From Sphingomonas sp. ID1715 (GTDB lineage: Bacteria > Pseudomonadota > Alphaproteobacteria > Sphingomonadales > Sphingomonadaceae), in contig NZ_JABEPR010000001.1 in NCBI RefSeq assembly GCF_013044515.1, positions 248,001-312,000 of the forward strand: DNA of 64,000 nt, written 5' to 3'. Every line of letters starts with the position of its first letter. Positions within the stretch are counted from its first letter, which is position 1. The notes under the pieces are model-generated. The model saw nothing but the letters and a program-made list of their open reading frames with translations, made no database searches and had not been told where the DNA came from. Made by a program: the position numbers and the translations under genes. Below, in pieces: positions 49,758 through 57,831 of the stretch.

Positions 49758-50696
49758 ATGACGGGACGTGCCAAAGTCGCAGTCCTTATCTCTGGCCGCG
49801 GCTCCAACATGGCCGCACTTCTGTACGCGTCGCGCCTGCCCGATTGCCCTTTCGAGATCGTCCTCGTGGCGAGCGACAAGGCGGATGCGGCCGGCCTGAA
49901 ACTCGCCGAAGCGGAAGGTGTCGCCACCTTCGCCGCGCCGGCTGGACTCAAGAGGGCGGAGCTCTTCGCCACCCTTGATGGAGCACTGCGCGCGTCAGGG
50001 GCCGAGTTCCTCGCGCTTGCCGGCTTCATGCGCATCCTGCCCTACGATTTCGTCACGCGCTGGAACGGCAGGATCGTCAACATCCACCCCTCGCTGCTTC
50101 CCAAATACAAGGGTCTGGACACCCACGCCCGGGCACTTGACGCGCGAGACCTGGTCGCCGGCTGCTCGGTCCATATCGTCACGGCCGAGTTGGACGATGG
50201 CCCGGTGCTTGGTCAGGTCGAGGTCGCCGTCCTCCCAAGCGACACGCCCGACAGCCTCGCCGCGCGCGTGCTGATCGCCGAACACCAGCTCTATCCGCGT
50301 GCGCTTGCCGCCTTCGTGATGCGCGACCGCACGCCCGAGGCGAAGCTCGCCCGCGTGCGGGACCTTGCAATGGCGCTGCCCGGCGCGGAGGAAACCACAT
50401 CCCACGGCATGGCCTGCTTCCGCGTCGCCGGCGGCAAGATGTATTGCTACTTCACCGAAGACCATCACGGCGACGGCATCACGGCCGTTATCGTCAAGAC
50501 CAGCGGCCCCGACGAGCAGGCCCAGCTGATCGATCAGGACCCGGACATCTACTATCGACCCGCCTATTTCGGGCCGAGCGGCTGGGTCGGCCTCAAGCTG
50601 CACCACGATATCGACTGGGACCGCGTCGAAGACCGCATCGCCGCCAGCTGGTCCCTGGTTGCGCCGCGCAAACTCGCGATGCTGCGGGAATTCTGA
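49758..50696 (+). CDS. purN: PurN fused to a YjbR/MmcQ domain
   Basis: A 312-residue protein with two domains. Residues about 1-188 are phosphoribosylglycinamide formyltransferase (third step of purine synthesis, using 10-formyl-THF), with ISGRGSNM, the catalytic segment NIHPSLLPKYKGLDTH and AELDDGPVLGQ. From about residue 191 (RTPEAKLARVRDLAMALPGA) to the end runs a YjbR/MmcQ domain (SHGMACFRVAGGKMYCYF and WVGLKLHHDIDWDRVEDRI). One frame covers both, so it is a true fusion. PurN alone is about 190-220 residues. The ATG at 49758 has GGAG 7 bp upstream within a palindrome. Confidence 0.92.
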   Translation: MTGRAKVAVLISGRGSNMAALLYASRLPDCPFEIVLVASDKADAAGLKLAEAEGVATFAAPAGLKRAELFATLDGALRASGAEFLALAGFMRILPYDFVTRWNGRIVNIHPSLLPKYKGLDTHARALDARDLVAGCSVHIVTAELDDGPVLGQVEVAVLPSDTPDSLAARVLIAEHQLYPRALAAFVMRDRTPEAKLARVRDLAMALPGAEETTSHGMACFRVAGGKMYCYFTEDHHGDGITAVIVKTSGPDEQAQLIDQDPDIYYRPAYFGPSGWVGLKLHHDIDWDRVEDRIAASWSLVAPRKLAMLREF

Positions 50697-50702
50697 AGAA
50701 TG

Positions 50703-50726
50703 CCCGTTCGCTTCGAGCGAAGTCGG
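50703..50726. repeat. Half copy of intergenic repeat family B
   Basis: ccgttcgcttcgagcgaagt matches one arm of family B and lies between the convergent purN and hydrolase stop codons. Confidence 0.55.
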
Positions 50727-50727
50727 T

Positions 50728-52569
50728 TCACTCAACCACCGGCAACCACAGGGCGCTCGCGCGAGCCGCGTCGTGGAACACGGTCTGCGTCGCCTTGCGA
50801 TAGTCGCCCGGCTTCGCGCTGAAGATGTTCGGCACGAAGCTCTGCGGATTGCGGTCGTAGAGCGGGAACAGGCTCGACTGGACCTGCACCATCAGCCGGT
50901 GACCGGGCTGAAACACATGGTTCACGTTCGGCAGCGACCAGCGGTAATTCTCCGCCTTGCCGGGCTTCAGTGCTTCGGGCTTCTCGAAGCTGCGCACATA
51001 GCGGCCGCGGAAGATCTCGATGCCGATCGGAAGCTGCGATCCGTCCGGTGAGACGTCGATCAGCTTCACGACCCAATCGCTATCGGTTCCGCTGGTCGCC
51101 GCCCAGAGATCGACGCGAGGGGCGCCGGCGATGTGCACCGGCCTGTCGAGCACGTCGGAGGTGTAGGTCAGCACGTCGGGCCGATCCTGCACGAAGCGCT
51201 GGTCTGCCACGAGCCAGGTGCGCCAGCGATCCGCCTCGCCCATCTTTACCGGCCGCGGCATGAACGGCACCGGCCTGGCGGGATCGGAGACATAGCTGTC
51301 GGACCCACCGTTCGGTTTCGACCAGGACAGGCCGAAGCTCCCCTGCAGATAGAGGGGCCTTTCGGTGCCGCGCGGCCAGCGGTCGGACACCTCCCAGGCA
51401 TTCGCGCCGGTCGCATAGGTCAGCACCGGGGGCGTGGCCGTCGCCGCAGCGCCATCCTTCAGATAGCGGTCGAGGAACGGCTTCATCGTGCCGCGGCGGA
51501 ACTGCAGGCCGGTATCGCCTTCCAGCTTCACCTGACCCAGTTCCCGTGCCTCATAGTTGACGCCGCTGTGCCGCCAGGGGCCGATCACCAGCGACACCAA
51601 CTCGTTGTTCTTGTCCTGCGGCTCGAGCGCGCGATAGACGGCCGGCGCGCCATAGCTGTCTTCCTGGTCCCACTGCCCGACGACGAGCATGGTCGGCACG
51701 GTGAGCTTGCGCGCCGCCAGCAGCTTGTCCACCGCCTGGCCCTGCCAATAGGGATCATAGGCCGGATGCTCGATGAACTTGCGCGTGACGGCAAAGGCAT
51801 CGAGGCCATAGGCCCTTGCGAAATCGCCCGCGGAGCCCGCCTTCAGGAAGATGTCGTAATCGTCACCCAAGCCGAGCGGCAGGTCGCCGCCATTCTCCTT
51901 GGCCATCTGGCCGACGAAATAATCGAAGCTGTTCAGGCGGAACGCGCCGTTGTGGAACCAGTCGTCGCCCATCCAGCCATCGACCATCGGGCTCTGCGGC
52001 ACCGCGGCCTTCAGCGCGGGATGCGGATCGATCAGCGCCATCAGCGCGGTGAAGCCAGGATAGGAAGAGCCGGTGATCGCCACCTTGCCGTTCGTCTCCG
52101 GCACATTCTTCACCAGCCAGTCGATCGTGTCATAGGCATCCGTCGCATGGTCCGCTGCGGTGGCGTTGAGCGGCCCGCGCAACGGCCGGTTCATCACATA
52201 ATCGCCCTCGGACCCGTGCAGACCGCGCACGTCCTGATAGACGCGGATATAGCCGTCATTGACGAAGTCGCCGTCCATCACCGGCAGAATGTCTTCGATC
52301 TTCTGGCTGGGGATGCGCCATGTCGCCGCACCCGCATCATAGGGCGTGCGCGTCAGCAGGATCGGACCGCCGCGCGTGCCCTTGCGCATGACGATGACGG
52401 TGAACAGCTTCACCCCGTCACGCATCGAGATCATCACTTCGCGCCGGACATAGTCCGCATTGGGACGGACGCGCTGATATTCGGCGACGGTGTCCGGCGC
52501 CATCGGTGGCGTCTGGGCGAAAGCGGTGGAAGAGAAAGCGGCGGCGAGCAGGAGCAGGGCTTTGGTCAT
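50728..52569 (-). CDS. Secreted CocE/NonD family hydrolase
   Basis: A 613-residue exported alpha/beta-hydrolase. A signal peptide (KALLLLAAAFSSTAFAQ) precedes an X-Pro dipeptidyl-peptidase-like S15 domain (MRDGVKLFTVIVMRKG, RTPYDA, YIRVYQDVRGLHGSEG) with the nucleophile in GSSYPG. The acid lies in a region near GQWDQED and the catalytic His probably in GPWRHSG. The C-terminal jelly-roll domain (WVVKLIDVSPDG to the end) is usual. This type includes glutaryl-7-ACA acylase and alpha-amino-acid ester hydrolases; natural substrate is unknown. Confidence 0.9.
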   Translation of the reverse strand: MTKALLLLAAAFSSTAFAQTPPMAPDTVAEYQRVRPNADYVRREVMISMRDGVKLFTVIVMRKGTRGGPILLTRTPYDAGAATWRIPSQKIEDILPVMDGDFVNDGYIRVYQDVRGLHGSEGDYVMNRPLRGPLNATAADHATDAYDTIDWLVKNVPETNGKVAITGSSYPGFTALMALIDPHPALKAAVPQSPMVDGWMGDDWFHNGAFRLNSFDYFVGQMAKENGGDLPLGLGDDYDIFLKAGSAGDFARAYGLDAFAVTRKFIEHPAYDPYWQGQAVDKLLAARKLTVPTMLVVGQWDQEDSYGAPAVYRALEPQDKNNELVSLVIGPWRHSGVNYEARELGQVKLEGDTGLQFRRGTMKPFLDRYLKDGAAATATPPVLTYATGANAWEVSDRWPRGTERPLYLQGSFGLSWSKPNGGSDSYVSDPARPVPFMPRPVKMGEADRWRTWLVADQRFVQDRPDVLTYTSDVLDRPVHIAGAPRVDLWAATSGTDSDWVVKLIDVSPDGSQLPIGIEIFRGRYVRSFEKPEALKPGKAENYRWSLPNVNHVFQPGHRLMVQVQSSLFPLYDRNPQSFVPNIFSAKPGDYRKATQTVFHDAARASALWLPVVE

Positions 52570-52598
52570 GCCGGGGTGATAGTCGGCAGATATCTGGT

Positions 52599-52672
52599 CG
52601 TCATCCCCGCGAAAGCGGGGACCCAGCTTTCTTCACTTTTCCCTCTGGGTTCCCGCGTTCGCGGGAATGACG
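52599..52672. repeat. Intergenic inverted repeat, family A (copy 3)
   Basis: Arms cgtcatccccgcgaaagcgg and its complement ending cgcgggaatgacg, with inner gacccag and ctgggtt, lie in the divergent gap between the hydrolase and rplM. Confidence 0.9.
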
Positions 52673-52717
52673 AACAAGGTGGTATTATGATACCCTTTGT
52701 GAAAGCCCCGCATTTCC

Positions 52718-52745
52718 TTGACATTCTGGTGTACCAAAGTATTTG
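52718..52745 (+). promoter_or_regulatory. Candidate sigma70-type promoter of rplM-rpsI
   Basis: A perfect -35 TTGACA (52718-52723), a 16-bp spacer and TATTTG (52740-52745) as -10 lie about 65 bp before the L13 start codon. The -10 is only partly consensus. Confidence 0.5.
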
Positions 52746-52757
52746 CCAGCCCATCAG

Positions 52758-52779
52758 CGCCGTCCCGCTTGGGGCGGCG
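52758..52779 (+). promoter_or_regulatory. GC-rich hairpin in the rplM leader
   Basis: cgccgtccc and gggcggcg pair over 8 bp with a single bulged T and a 5-nt loop, in the untranslated leader between the candidate promoter and the L13 start codon. Leaders of L13-S9 operons in several bacteria bind L13 for autoregulation. That this hairpin does so is inference. Confidence 0.45.
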
Positions 52780-52808
52780 TCGTTTGTTTCACAGCCCAGA
52801 GGACAGCC

Positions 52809-53288
52809 ATGAAGGCGCTCATGAAGACGACCAAGTCGGCCACGCCGGCGACGGTCGAAAAGAAGTGGCATCTGATCGATGCCGACGGCCTGGTGGTCGG
52901 GCGCGTCGCGTCAATCATCGCCAACATCTTGCGCGGCAAGCACAAGCCGAGTTTCACCCCTCACATCGATTGCGGTGACAACGTCATCGTCATCAATGCA
53001 GACAAGGTGCGCTTCACCGGCCGCAAGCTGACGCAGAAGATGTACTATAAGCACACCGGCTATGCGGGTGGCCTGAAGGAAATCCGCGCCGACAAGGTGC
53101 TGGAGGGCCGCTTCCCCGAGCGTGTGCTCGAAAAGGCCGTGGAGCGCATGATTCCGCGTGGCCCGCTCGGCCGCCAGCAGATGCGCAACCTGCGCATCTT
53201 CGCCGGTCCGAACCATGATCACGCCGCGCAGAACCCCGAGGTGCTCGACGTCGCCTCGATGAACCGCAAGAACAAGGTGGGCGCATAA
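52809..53288 (+). CDS. rplM: 50S ribosomal protein L13
   Basis: Early-assembly large-subunit protein, 159 residues. [49 protein letters not shown] and [20 protein letters not shown] are canonical. The ATG at 52809 follows GAGG; a second ATG at 52821 gives the more usual N terminus but no ribosome site. Its stop overlaps the S9 start by 1 bp (TAATG). Confidence 0.98.
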   Translation: MKALMKTTKSATPATVEKKWHLIDADGLVVGRVASIIANILRGKHKPSFTPHIDCGDNVIVINADKVRFTGRKLTQKMYYKHTGYAGGLKEIRADKVLEGRFPERVLEKAVERMIPRGPLGRQQMRNLRIFAGPNHDHAAQNPEVLDVASMNRKNKVGA

Positions 53289-53821
53289 TGTCCGACACGC
53301 GTCAGTCCCTCGCCGATCTCGGCAATCTCACCCAGGGCGTGCAGCCCGCCGCGCAGACGGGCGGCGACACCGCGCCGGCCGCGCCGCAGCCGAACCAGAT
53401 CCAGGCCGTGCTGCGCGAGCAGCAGCTGGACAAATATGGCCGCGCCTATGCGACCGGCCGCCGCAAGGACGCCGTTGCTCGCGTCTGGCTGAAGCCTGGC
53501 ACCGGCAAGATCGTGATCAACGGCCGCGACCAGACCGTCTATTTCGCGCGTCCGACGCTGCGCCTGATCATCAACCAGGTGTTCGACATCACCGATCGCC
53601 GCGAGCAGTTCGACGTGATCGCGACGGTCAAGGGCGGCGGCCTGTCCGGCCAGGCGGGCGCGGTGCGTCACGGCATCTCGACGGCGCTGACCCGCTACGA
53701 GCCGGCGCTGCGCACCACGGTGAAGCAGGCCGGGTTCCTCACCCGCGACCCGCGCGTAGTCGAGCGCAAGAAGTATGGCCGCGCCAAGGCGCGTCGCAGC
53801 TTCCAGTTCTCGAAACGCTAA
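53288..53821 (+). CDS. rpsI: 30S ribosomal protein S9
   Basis: Small-subunit protein that contacts the P-site tRNA with its C-terminal Lys/Arg tail ([18 protein letters not shown]). It is 177 residues, against about 130 in E. coli: residues 1-52 are a Gln/Ala-rich N-terminal extension that is common in alphaproteobacteria. The core begins [23 protein letters not shown]. It is translationally coupled to rplM. Confidence 0.98.
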   Translation: MSDTRQSLADLGNLTQGVQPAAQTGGDTAPAAPQPNQIQAVLREQQLDKYGRAYATGRRKDAVARVWLKPGTGKIVINGRDQTVYFARPTLRLIINQVFDITDRREQFDVIATVKGGGLSGQAGAVRHGISTALTRYEPALRTTVKQAGFLTRDPRVVERKKYGRAKARRSFQFSKR

Positions 53822-53843
53822 GCAAGTCGATCACGGCTCCCGA

Positions 53844-53879
53844 AGGGGCGGCTCCGGAAGCGGCCGCCCTTCTTGTTTG
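53844..53879 (+). terminator. Rho-independent terminator after rpsI
   Basis: gggcggc and gccgccc (with adjacent a-t and g-t pairs, about 9 bp) form a GC-rich stem with a 10-nt loop, followed by the T-rich tail cttgtttgt. It lies 23 bp after the rpsI stop and isolates the ribosomal operon from the KaiC-like operon. Confidence 0.75.
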
Positions 53880-53884
53880 TACCG

Positions 53885-53909
53885 GGAACAAAGTGGCATT
53901 ATGATCGTT
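53885..53909 (+). promoter_or_regulatory. EcfG-type (general stress sigma) promoter
   Basis: GGAAC at 53885-53889 is followed after exactly 16 bp by CGTT at 53906-53909. GGAAC-N16/17-CGTT is the published consensus for the alphaproteobacterial general stress sigma factor EcfG. The site lies just after the rpsI terminator and about 93 bp before the KaiC-like start codon. Confidence 0.75.
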
Positions 53910-54001
53910 ACGCAGCCATAATCAAACGAAATCAGCGGGTTGGGGTACTTGCTTTTCGCAGGGCTTTGCGGTCCAGCCGACTCGGGGAGCTGGAGAAGTT
54001 G

Positions 54002-55486
54002 ATGCAGGTTAGCGCGCGACAGGCCGCCACGGGGATTGCCGGCCTCGACGACGTTCTGAACGGCGGCCTGGAGCGCGGCCGGGTCTTCCTGATCGAAGGC
54101 AGTCCGGGTGCGGGCAAGACGACCGTCGCGCTGCAATATCTTCTCGCCGGCGCGGCAGACGGCGAGCGCTGCCTCTACATTACCCTCTCCGAAACGGAAG
54201 ATGAGCTGCGGGCGACCGCGGACTCGCATCACTGGTCGCTCGACGGCATCGAGCTGTTCGAGCTTGTGCCTCCGGAAAGCCTGCTCGACGAAGAACAGCA
54301 GCAGAGCCTGCTTTATTCCTCCGACCTCGAGCTTGGGGAGACGACCAAGCGGATCTTCGAGGCGTTCGAGGGCGTGAAGCCCGATCGGGTGGTGCTCGAC
54401 AGCCTGTCCGAGATCCGCCTGCTCGCGCAAAGCTCCCTGCGCTACCGCCGCCAGATCCTCGCGCTGAAACATTATTTCGCCAACCGCGAGGCGACGGTGA
54501 TCATGCTCGACGACCTGACGAGCGACGTCAACGACAAGACGGTTCATTCGGTCGCCCATGGCGTGGTTCGGCTGGAGGAACTGTCACCCGAATATGGCGG
54601 CGAACGGCGCCGGCTGCGCGTCATCAAATATCGCGGGCGGCGGTTCCGTGGCGGCTACCATGATTTCGCGATCCACACCGGGGGCGTGCGCGTCTTCCCC
54701 CGGCTGGTGTCGGCCGAACACAAGGCCAGGGTGGAGCGCGACGTGATGCCCACCTCCTCGGCGGAGTTCAACGCCCTGCTCGGCGGCGGTGTGGAGCGCG
54801 GATCGAGCGTGCTGATCCTGGGCCCCTCAGGCACCGGCAAGTCGGTCTTCACCCTCACTTTCGTGCAGGAGGCGATCGCGCGCGGCGAACGCGCCGGGAT
54901 GTTCGTCTTCGACGAAGAACTCTCCCTGCTCATCGCCCGTGCTGCCGGGCTCGGCATCGATCTGCAGGGCATGATGGATTCCGGCGCGCTGGTGCTGGAA
55001 CAGGTCGATGCGGCGGAACTGACCCCGGGCGAATTTTCGGAACGAGTGCGGGCCTGTGTCGAAACGCATGGCGCACGGACGGTCGTGATCGACAGCCTCA
55101 ACGGCTATCAGGCGGCAATGCCTGGCGAGCAGGCGCTGGTCCTCCACATGCACGAGCTGCTGCAGTTCCTGAACCGGCGGGGCGCGACGACCTTCCTCAC
55201 GGTCGCACAGCACGGGCTGGTCGGCGACATGAAGGCGCCGGTCGACATCACCTATCTCGCCGACACCGTCGTCCTGCTGCGCTATTTCGAAGCGATCGGT
55301 CGCGTGCGCCGCGCAGTCTCGGTGGTCAAGAAGCGGACCGGCGCGCACGAAGACACCATTCGCGAATACCGCATCGGACCGGGCGGCGTCAGCCTGGGTC
55401 CACCATTGATCAACTTCCAGGGGGTGCTGGGCGGGGTTCCGGTTCTGGTCGGCGACGCCCAGATGCTACCGGAGTTTGCCGCTTGA
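54002..55486 (+). CDS. KaiC-like double-domain RecA ATPase
   Basis: A 494-residue member of the KaiC/RAD55 family with two RecA-like domains. Domain I has Walker A GSPGAGKTT (residues 33-41) and the lid region LSETEDEL. Domain II has Walker A GPSGTGKS (274-281) and the acidic pair EE in VFDEELS (305-306). In cyanobacterial KaiC the phosphosites are Ser431 and Thr432; here the aligned pair is Thr417-Tyr418 in ITYLADTVVLLRY. GGAGAAG lies before the ATG. It is cotranscribed with a hybrid histidine kinase, whose TTG start overlaps its stop. No kaiA or kaiB is nearby, so clock function is not implied. Confidence 0.9.
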   Translation: MQVSARQAATGIAGLDDVLNGGLERGRVFLIEGSPGAGKTTVALQYLLAGAADGERCLYITLSETEDELRATADSHHWSLDGIELFELVPPESLLDEEQQQSLLYSSDLELGETTKRIFEAFEGVKPDRVVLDSLSEIRLLAQSSLRYRRQILALKHYFANREATVIMLDDLTSDVNDKTVHSVAHGVVRLEELSPEYGGERRRLRVIKYRGRRFRGGYHDFAIHTGGVRVFPRLVSAEHKARVERDVMPTSSAEFNALLGGGVERGSSVLILGPSGTGKSVFTLTFVQEAIARGERAGMFVFDEELSLLIARAAGLGIDLQGMMDSGALVLEQVDAAELTPGEFSERVRACVETHGARTVVIDSLNGYQAAMPGEQALVLHMHELLQFLNRRGATTFLTVAQHGLVGDMKAPVDITYLADTVVLLRYFEAIGRVRRAVSVVKKRTGAHEDTIREYRIGPGGVSLGPPLINFQGVLGGVPVLVGDAQMLPEFAA

Positions 55487-57531
55487 AGCGTACCACGCTG
55501 TCGGAGCGGGCACTGGTGCTTGCTCCGCACGGTCGCGATGCACCGATCGCCGCGTCCATGCTGGCCGAAAGCGGCATCGATGCCCAGGTCTGCACGGGGC
55601 TGCCGCACCTTATTGAGGAACTCGACGCCGGCGCCGCCTTCGTCGTGGTCACCGAAGAGGCGATTGCGAGCGCAGACTTACATCCCCTGTCCGATTGGCT
55701 CGAAGACCAGGAAGAGTGGTCGGATCTTCCGTTCGTGCTGCTGACCAGCCGCGGCGGCGGGCTGGAGCGCAATCCGGCCGCGCGCCGCCACCTCGAAGTG
55801 CTGGGCAACGTCACGTTCCTCGAGCGGCCGTTCCATCCAACGACGCTGATCAGCCTGGCGCGGTCGGCGCTCCGCGGCCGCTGCCGTCAATATGAGGCGC
55901 GGGCGCGGCTGATCGCGCTTCGGGACAGCGAGAACCGGTTCCGCACCCTGTTCGACACGATGGACGAGGGCTTCTGCGTCATCGAGTTCCTTGACGGACC
56001 GCATGGGCCGGCCAGCGACTATGTCCATGTTCAGGCCAATGCCGCTTATGAACGCCATGCCGGTATTCCGAACGTGGTCGGGCAGCGGCTGCGCGACATG
56101 GTACCGGACGAGGCGGACGCCTGGGTGGAGATGTACCGGCGGGTGCTGATGACGGGCGAACCGATCCGGTTCGAGCAGGAGCTGGTGGCAACGCGCCGTC
56201 ATTTGGAGCTGGCGGCGTTTCGCGTCGAGCCGGCGGAGCGCCGCGAAGTAGCTGTAATCTTCCAGGACGTGACCGCGCGCAAGCGCGCCGAGAGCGAGCT
56301 GCGCGAGTTGAACGAGACGCTCGAGCGCCGGGTGCAGGACGCGGTCGCGGAGCGCGAGGCAGCGTTGGCCCAGCTGCACGAAGCGCAGAAACTTGAGACG
56401 CTCGGCCAGCTGACCGGCGGCGTCGCCCATGACATCAACAACCTGCTGACGCCGATCACGGGTGCGCTCGATTTGCTGAGCCGGCGCCATGCCGACTCCG
56501 ATCCACGCTCGGCTCGCTTGTTCGAGGGCGCACTGCAATCCGCCGAGCGTGCCAAGATCCTTGTTAGTCGGTTGCTCGGCTTTGCGCGGCGGCAGGCGCT
56601 GGAGACGCGGGCAATCGACGTGTCTTCCACACTCGAAGGCATGCGCGACTTGATCGCGAGTTCGACCGGTTCAGGTATCGAACTGCGCCTTGTGCCTTCG
56701 CCCGGACTGCCGGCTGCCCAGGCCGATCCCAACCAGCTCGAGCTTGCCGTGCTCAACCTGTGCGTCAACGCGCGCGACGCGATGGACGGCGGCGGCGTGC
56801 TGACCATCGCTGCCGAGCAGGCGGTTGTAGGCCCCGGCGACGCGGGCGCGCTCAGGCCGGGCGCCTATGTCCGCATTTCGGTCGTCGATACCGGTGCGGG
56901 CATGGACGAAGCGACCTTGGCCAAGGCAGTCGAACCCTTCTTCTCGACCAAGGGCATCGGCAAGGGCACCGGCCTTGGTCTGTCGATGGTCCATGGCCTT
57001 GCCGCCCAGCTTGGCGGCGCCTTCATGCTGTCGAGTGCGCTCGGCGATGGGACTCGCGCCGACCTGTACCTGCCGGTCGCCCAGGCCGCTGCCGACCCGG
57101 CCCCCGTGGGCGGGAACGACGCGATCCGTCCGGTAAAGCCGCTGACGCTGCTGCTGGTCGACGACGAGGACCTGGTCCGCGCCGGCACCGCCGAAATGCT
57201 GCGCGATCTCGGACATGTCGTGCACGAGGCGAGTGGCGGAGCGCAAGCGCTCGCGAAACTCGGCCCCGACCACAAGTTCGATGCAGTCGTCACGGACTAT
57301 ATGATGCCGCAGATGAACGGAGTCGAACTCGCCGGGCGGATCGCCGCACGTGATCCCGGCCTGCCCCTGCTGGTCGTCACGGGCTATGCGGGCGGCAATC
57401 TCGACGTCGGACTGCCGCAGTTAGCCAAGCCGTTCCGGCAGGCGGATATTGCGGCCGCTATCGAACGTCTGGTCCATGGAGAAAAGGTCGTGCGGCTGCG
57501 CCCGCGCCGGGACGCGAACAGCGCCGCCTGA
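55483..57531 (+). CDS. Hybrid histidine kinase with pseudo-receiver, PAS and receiver domains
   Basis: A 682-residue cytosolic kinase, no membrane helix seen. Residues 8-135 look like a receiver fold lacking the phospho-acceptor (VVVTEE instead of an Asp at the strand end, then LLTSR and ERPF). A PAS domain follows at about 145-265 (RFRTLFDTMDEGFCVIEF to FQDVTARKRAE), then a coiled coil, an H-box with His316 (GGVAHDINNLLTP), ATPase boxes N (NLCVNARDAM), G1 (DTGAGM), F (FFSTK) and G2 (GKGTGLGLS), and a C-terminal receiver with Asp605 (VVTDYMMPQMNG). It overlaps the KaiC-like gene by 4 bp (TTGA). Confidence 0.9.
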   Translation: MKRTTLSERALVLAPHGRDAPIAASMLAESGIDAQVCTGLPHLIEELDAGAAFVVVTEEAIASADLHPLSDWLEDQEEWSDLPFVLLTSRGGGLERNPAARRHLEVLGNVTFLERPFHPTTLISLARSALRGRCRQYEARARLIALRDSENRFRTLFDTMDEGFCVIEFLDGPHGPASDYVHVQANAAYERHAGIPNVVGQRLRDMVPDEADAWVEMYRRVLMTGEPIRFEQELVATRRHLELAAFRVEPAERREVAVIFQDVTARKRAESELRELNETLERRVQDAVAEREAALAQLHEAQKLETLGQLTGGVAHDINNLLTPITGALDLLSRRHADSDPRSARLFEGALQSAERAKILVSRLLGFARRQALETRAIDVSSTLEGMRDLIASSTGSGIELRLVPSPGLPAAQADPNQLELAVLNLCVNARDAMDGGGVLTIAAEQAVVGPGDAGALRPGAYVRISVVDTGAGMDEATLAKAVEPFFSTKGIGKGTGLGLSMVHGLAAQLGGAFMLSSALGDGTRADLYLPVAQAAADPAPVGGNDAIRPVKPLTLLLVDDEDLVRAGTAEMLRDLGHVVHEASGGAQALAKLGPDHKFDAVVTDYMMPQMNGVELAGRIAARDPGLPLLVVTGYAGGNLDVGLPQLAKPFRQADIAAAIERLVHGEKVVRLRPRRDANSAA

Positions 57532-57537
57532 ACCGGC

Positions 57538-57807
57538 CTAGCGGCTTTTCTTGTCCTTGCCCTTGTCGCGATTTGCGTAAAGCAGCGCCGCCACCAAGGC
57601 CGCCGAACCCACGCCGACGCCCACCCCCGCCGCAATCCAGGCGGTGCGATTGTCGCCGCCCGCTTTTTCCTCACCTTGCTTCGCTTGCTGGGCAGACTTG
57701 ACGATCTCGTTCACCGGCTTCTCCGCATTGCCGCCGGCGGCTTCGTCGGCCGGCGCGCTTCCATCCACCACTGGCGGCGCACCGAGGGTCTCGTCAAGCT
57801 GGGCCAC
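57538..57807 (-). CDS. Small membrane protein of unknown function
   Basis: An 89-residue protein with an acidic, Ala/Gly-rich N half, one C-terminal membrane helix at about residues 57-79 (TAWIAAGVGVGVGSAALVAALLY) and a Lys/Arg-rich tail, so it is probably tail-anchored with N-out or N-in topology undetermined. No family was recognised. The GTG at 57807 is chosen since GAGGAG lies 7 bp upstream. A possible EcfG-type promoter precedes it. It is convergent with the kinase gene across 6 bp. Confidence 0.75.
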   Translation of the reverse strand: MAQLDETLGAPPVVDGSAPADEAAGGNAEKPVNEIVKSAQQAKQGEEKAGGDNRTAWIAAGVGVGVGSAALVAALLYANRDKGKDKKSR

Positions 57808-57831
57808 GATCACTCTCCTCTTGCCCGGTTC

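Noticed and set aside
53873-54001. Upstream extension of the KaiC-like protein from a TTG at 53873
   Set aside because: It would place the EcfG promoter inside the coding region and has a non-KaiC N terminus; the ATG at 54002 has GGAGAAG upstream.
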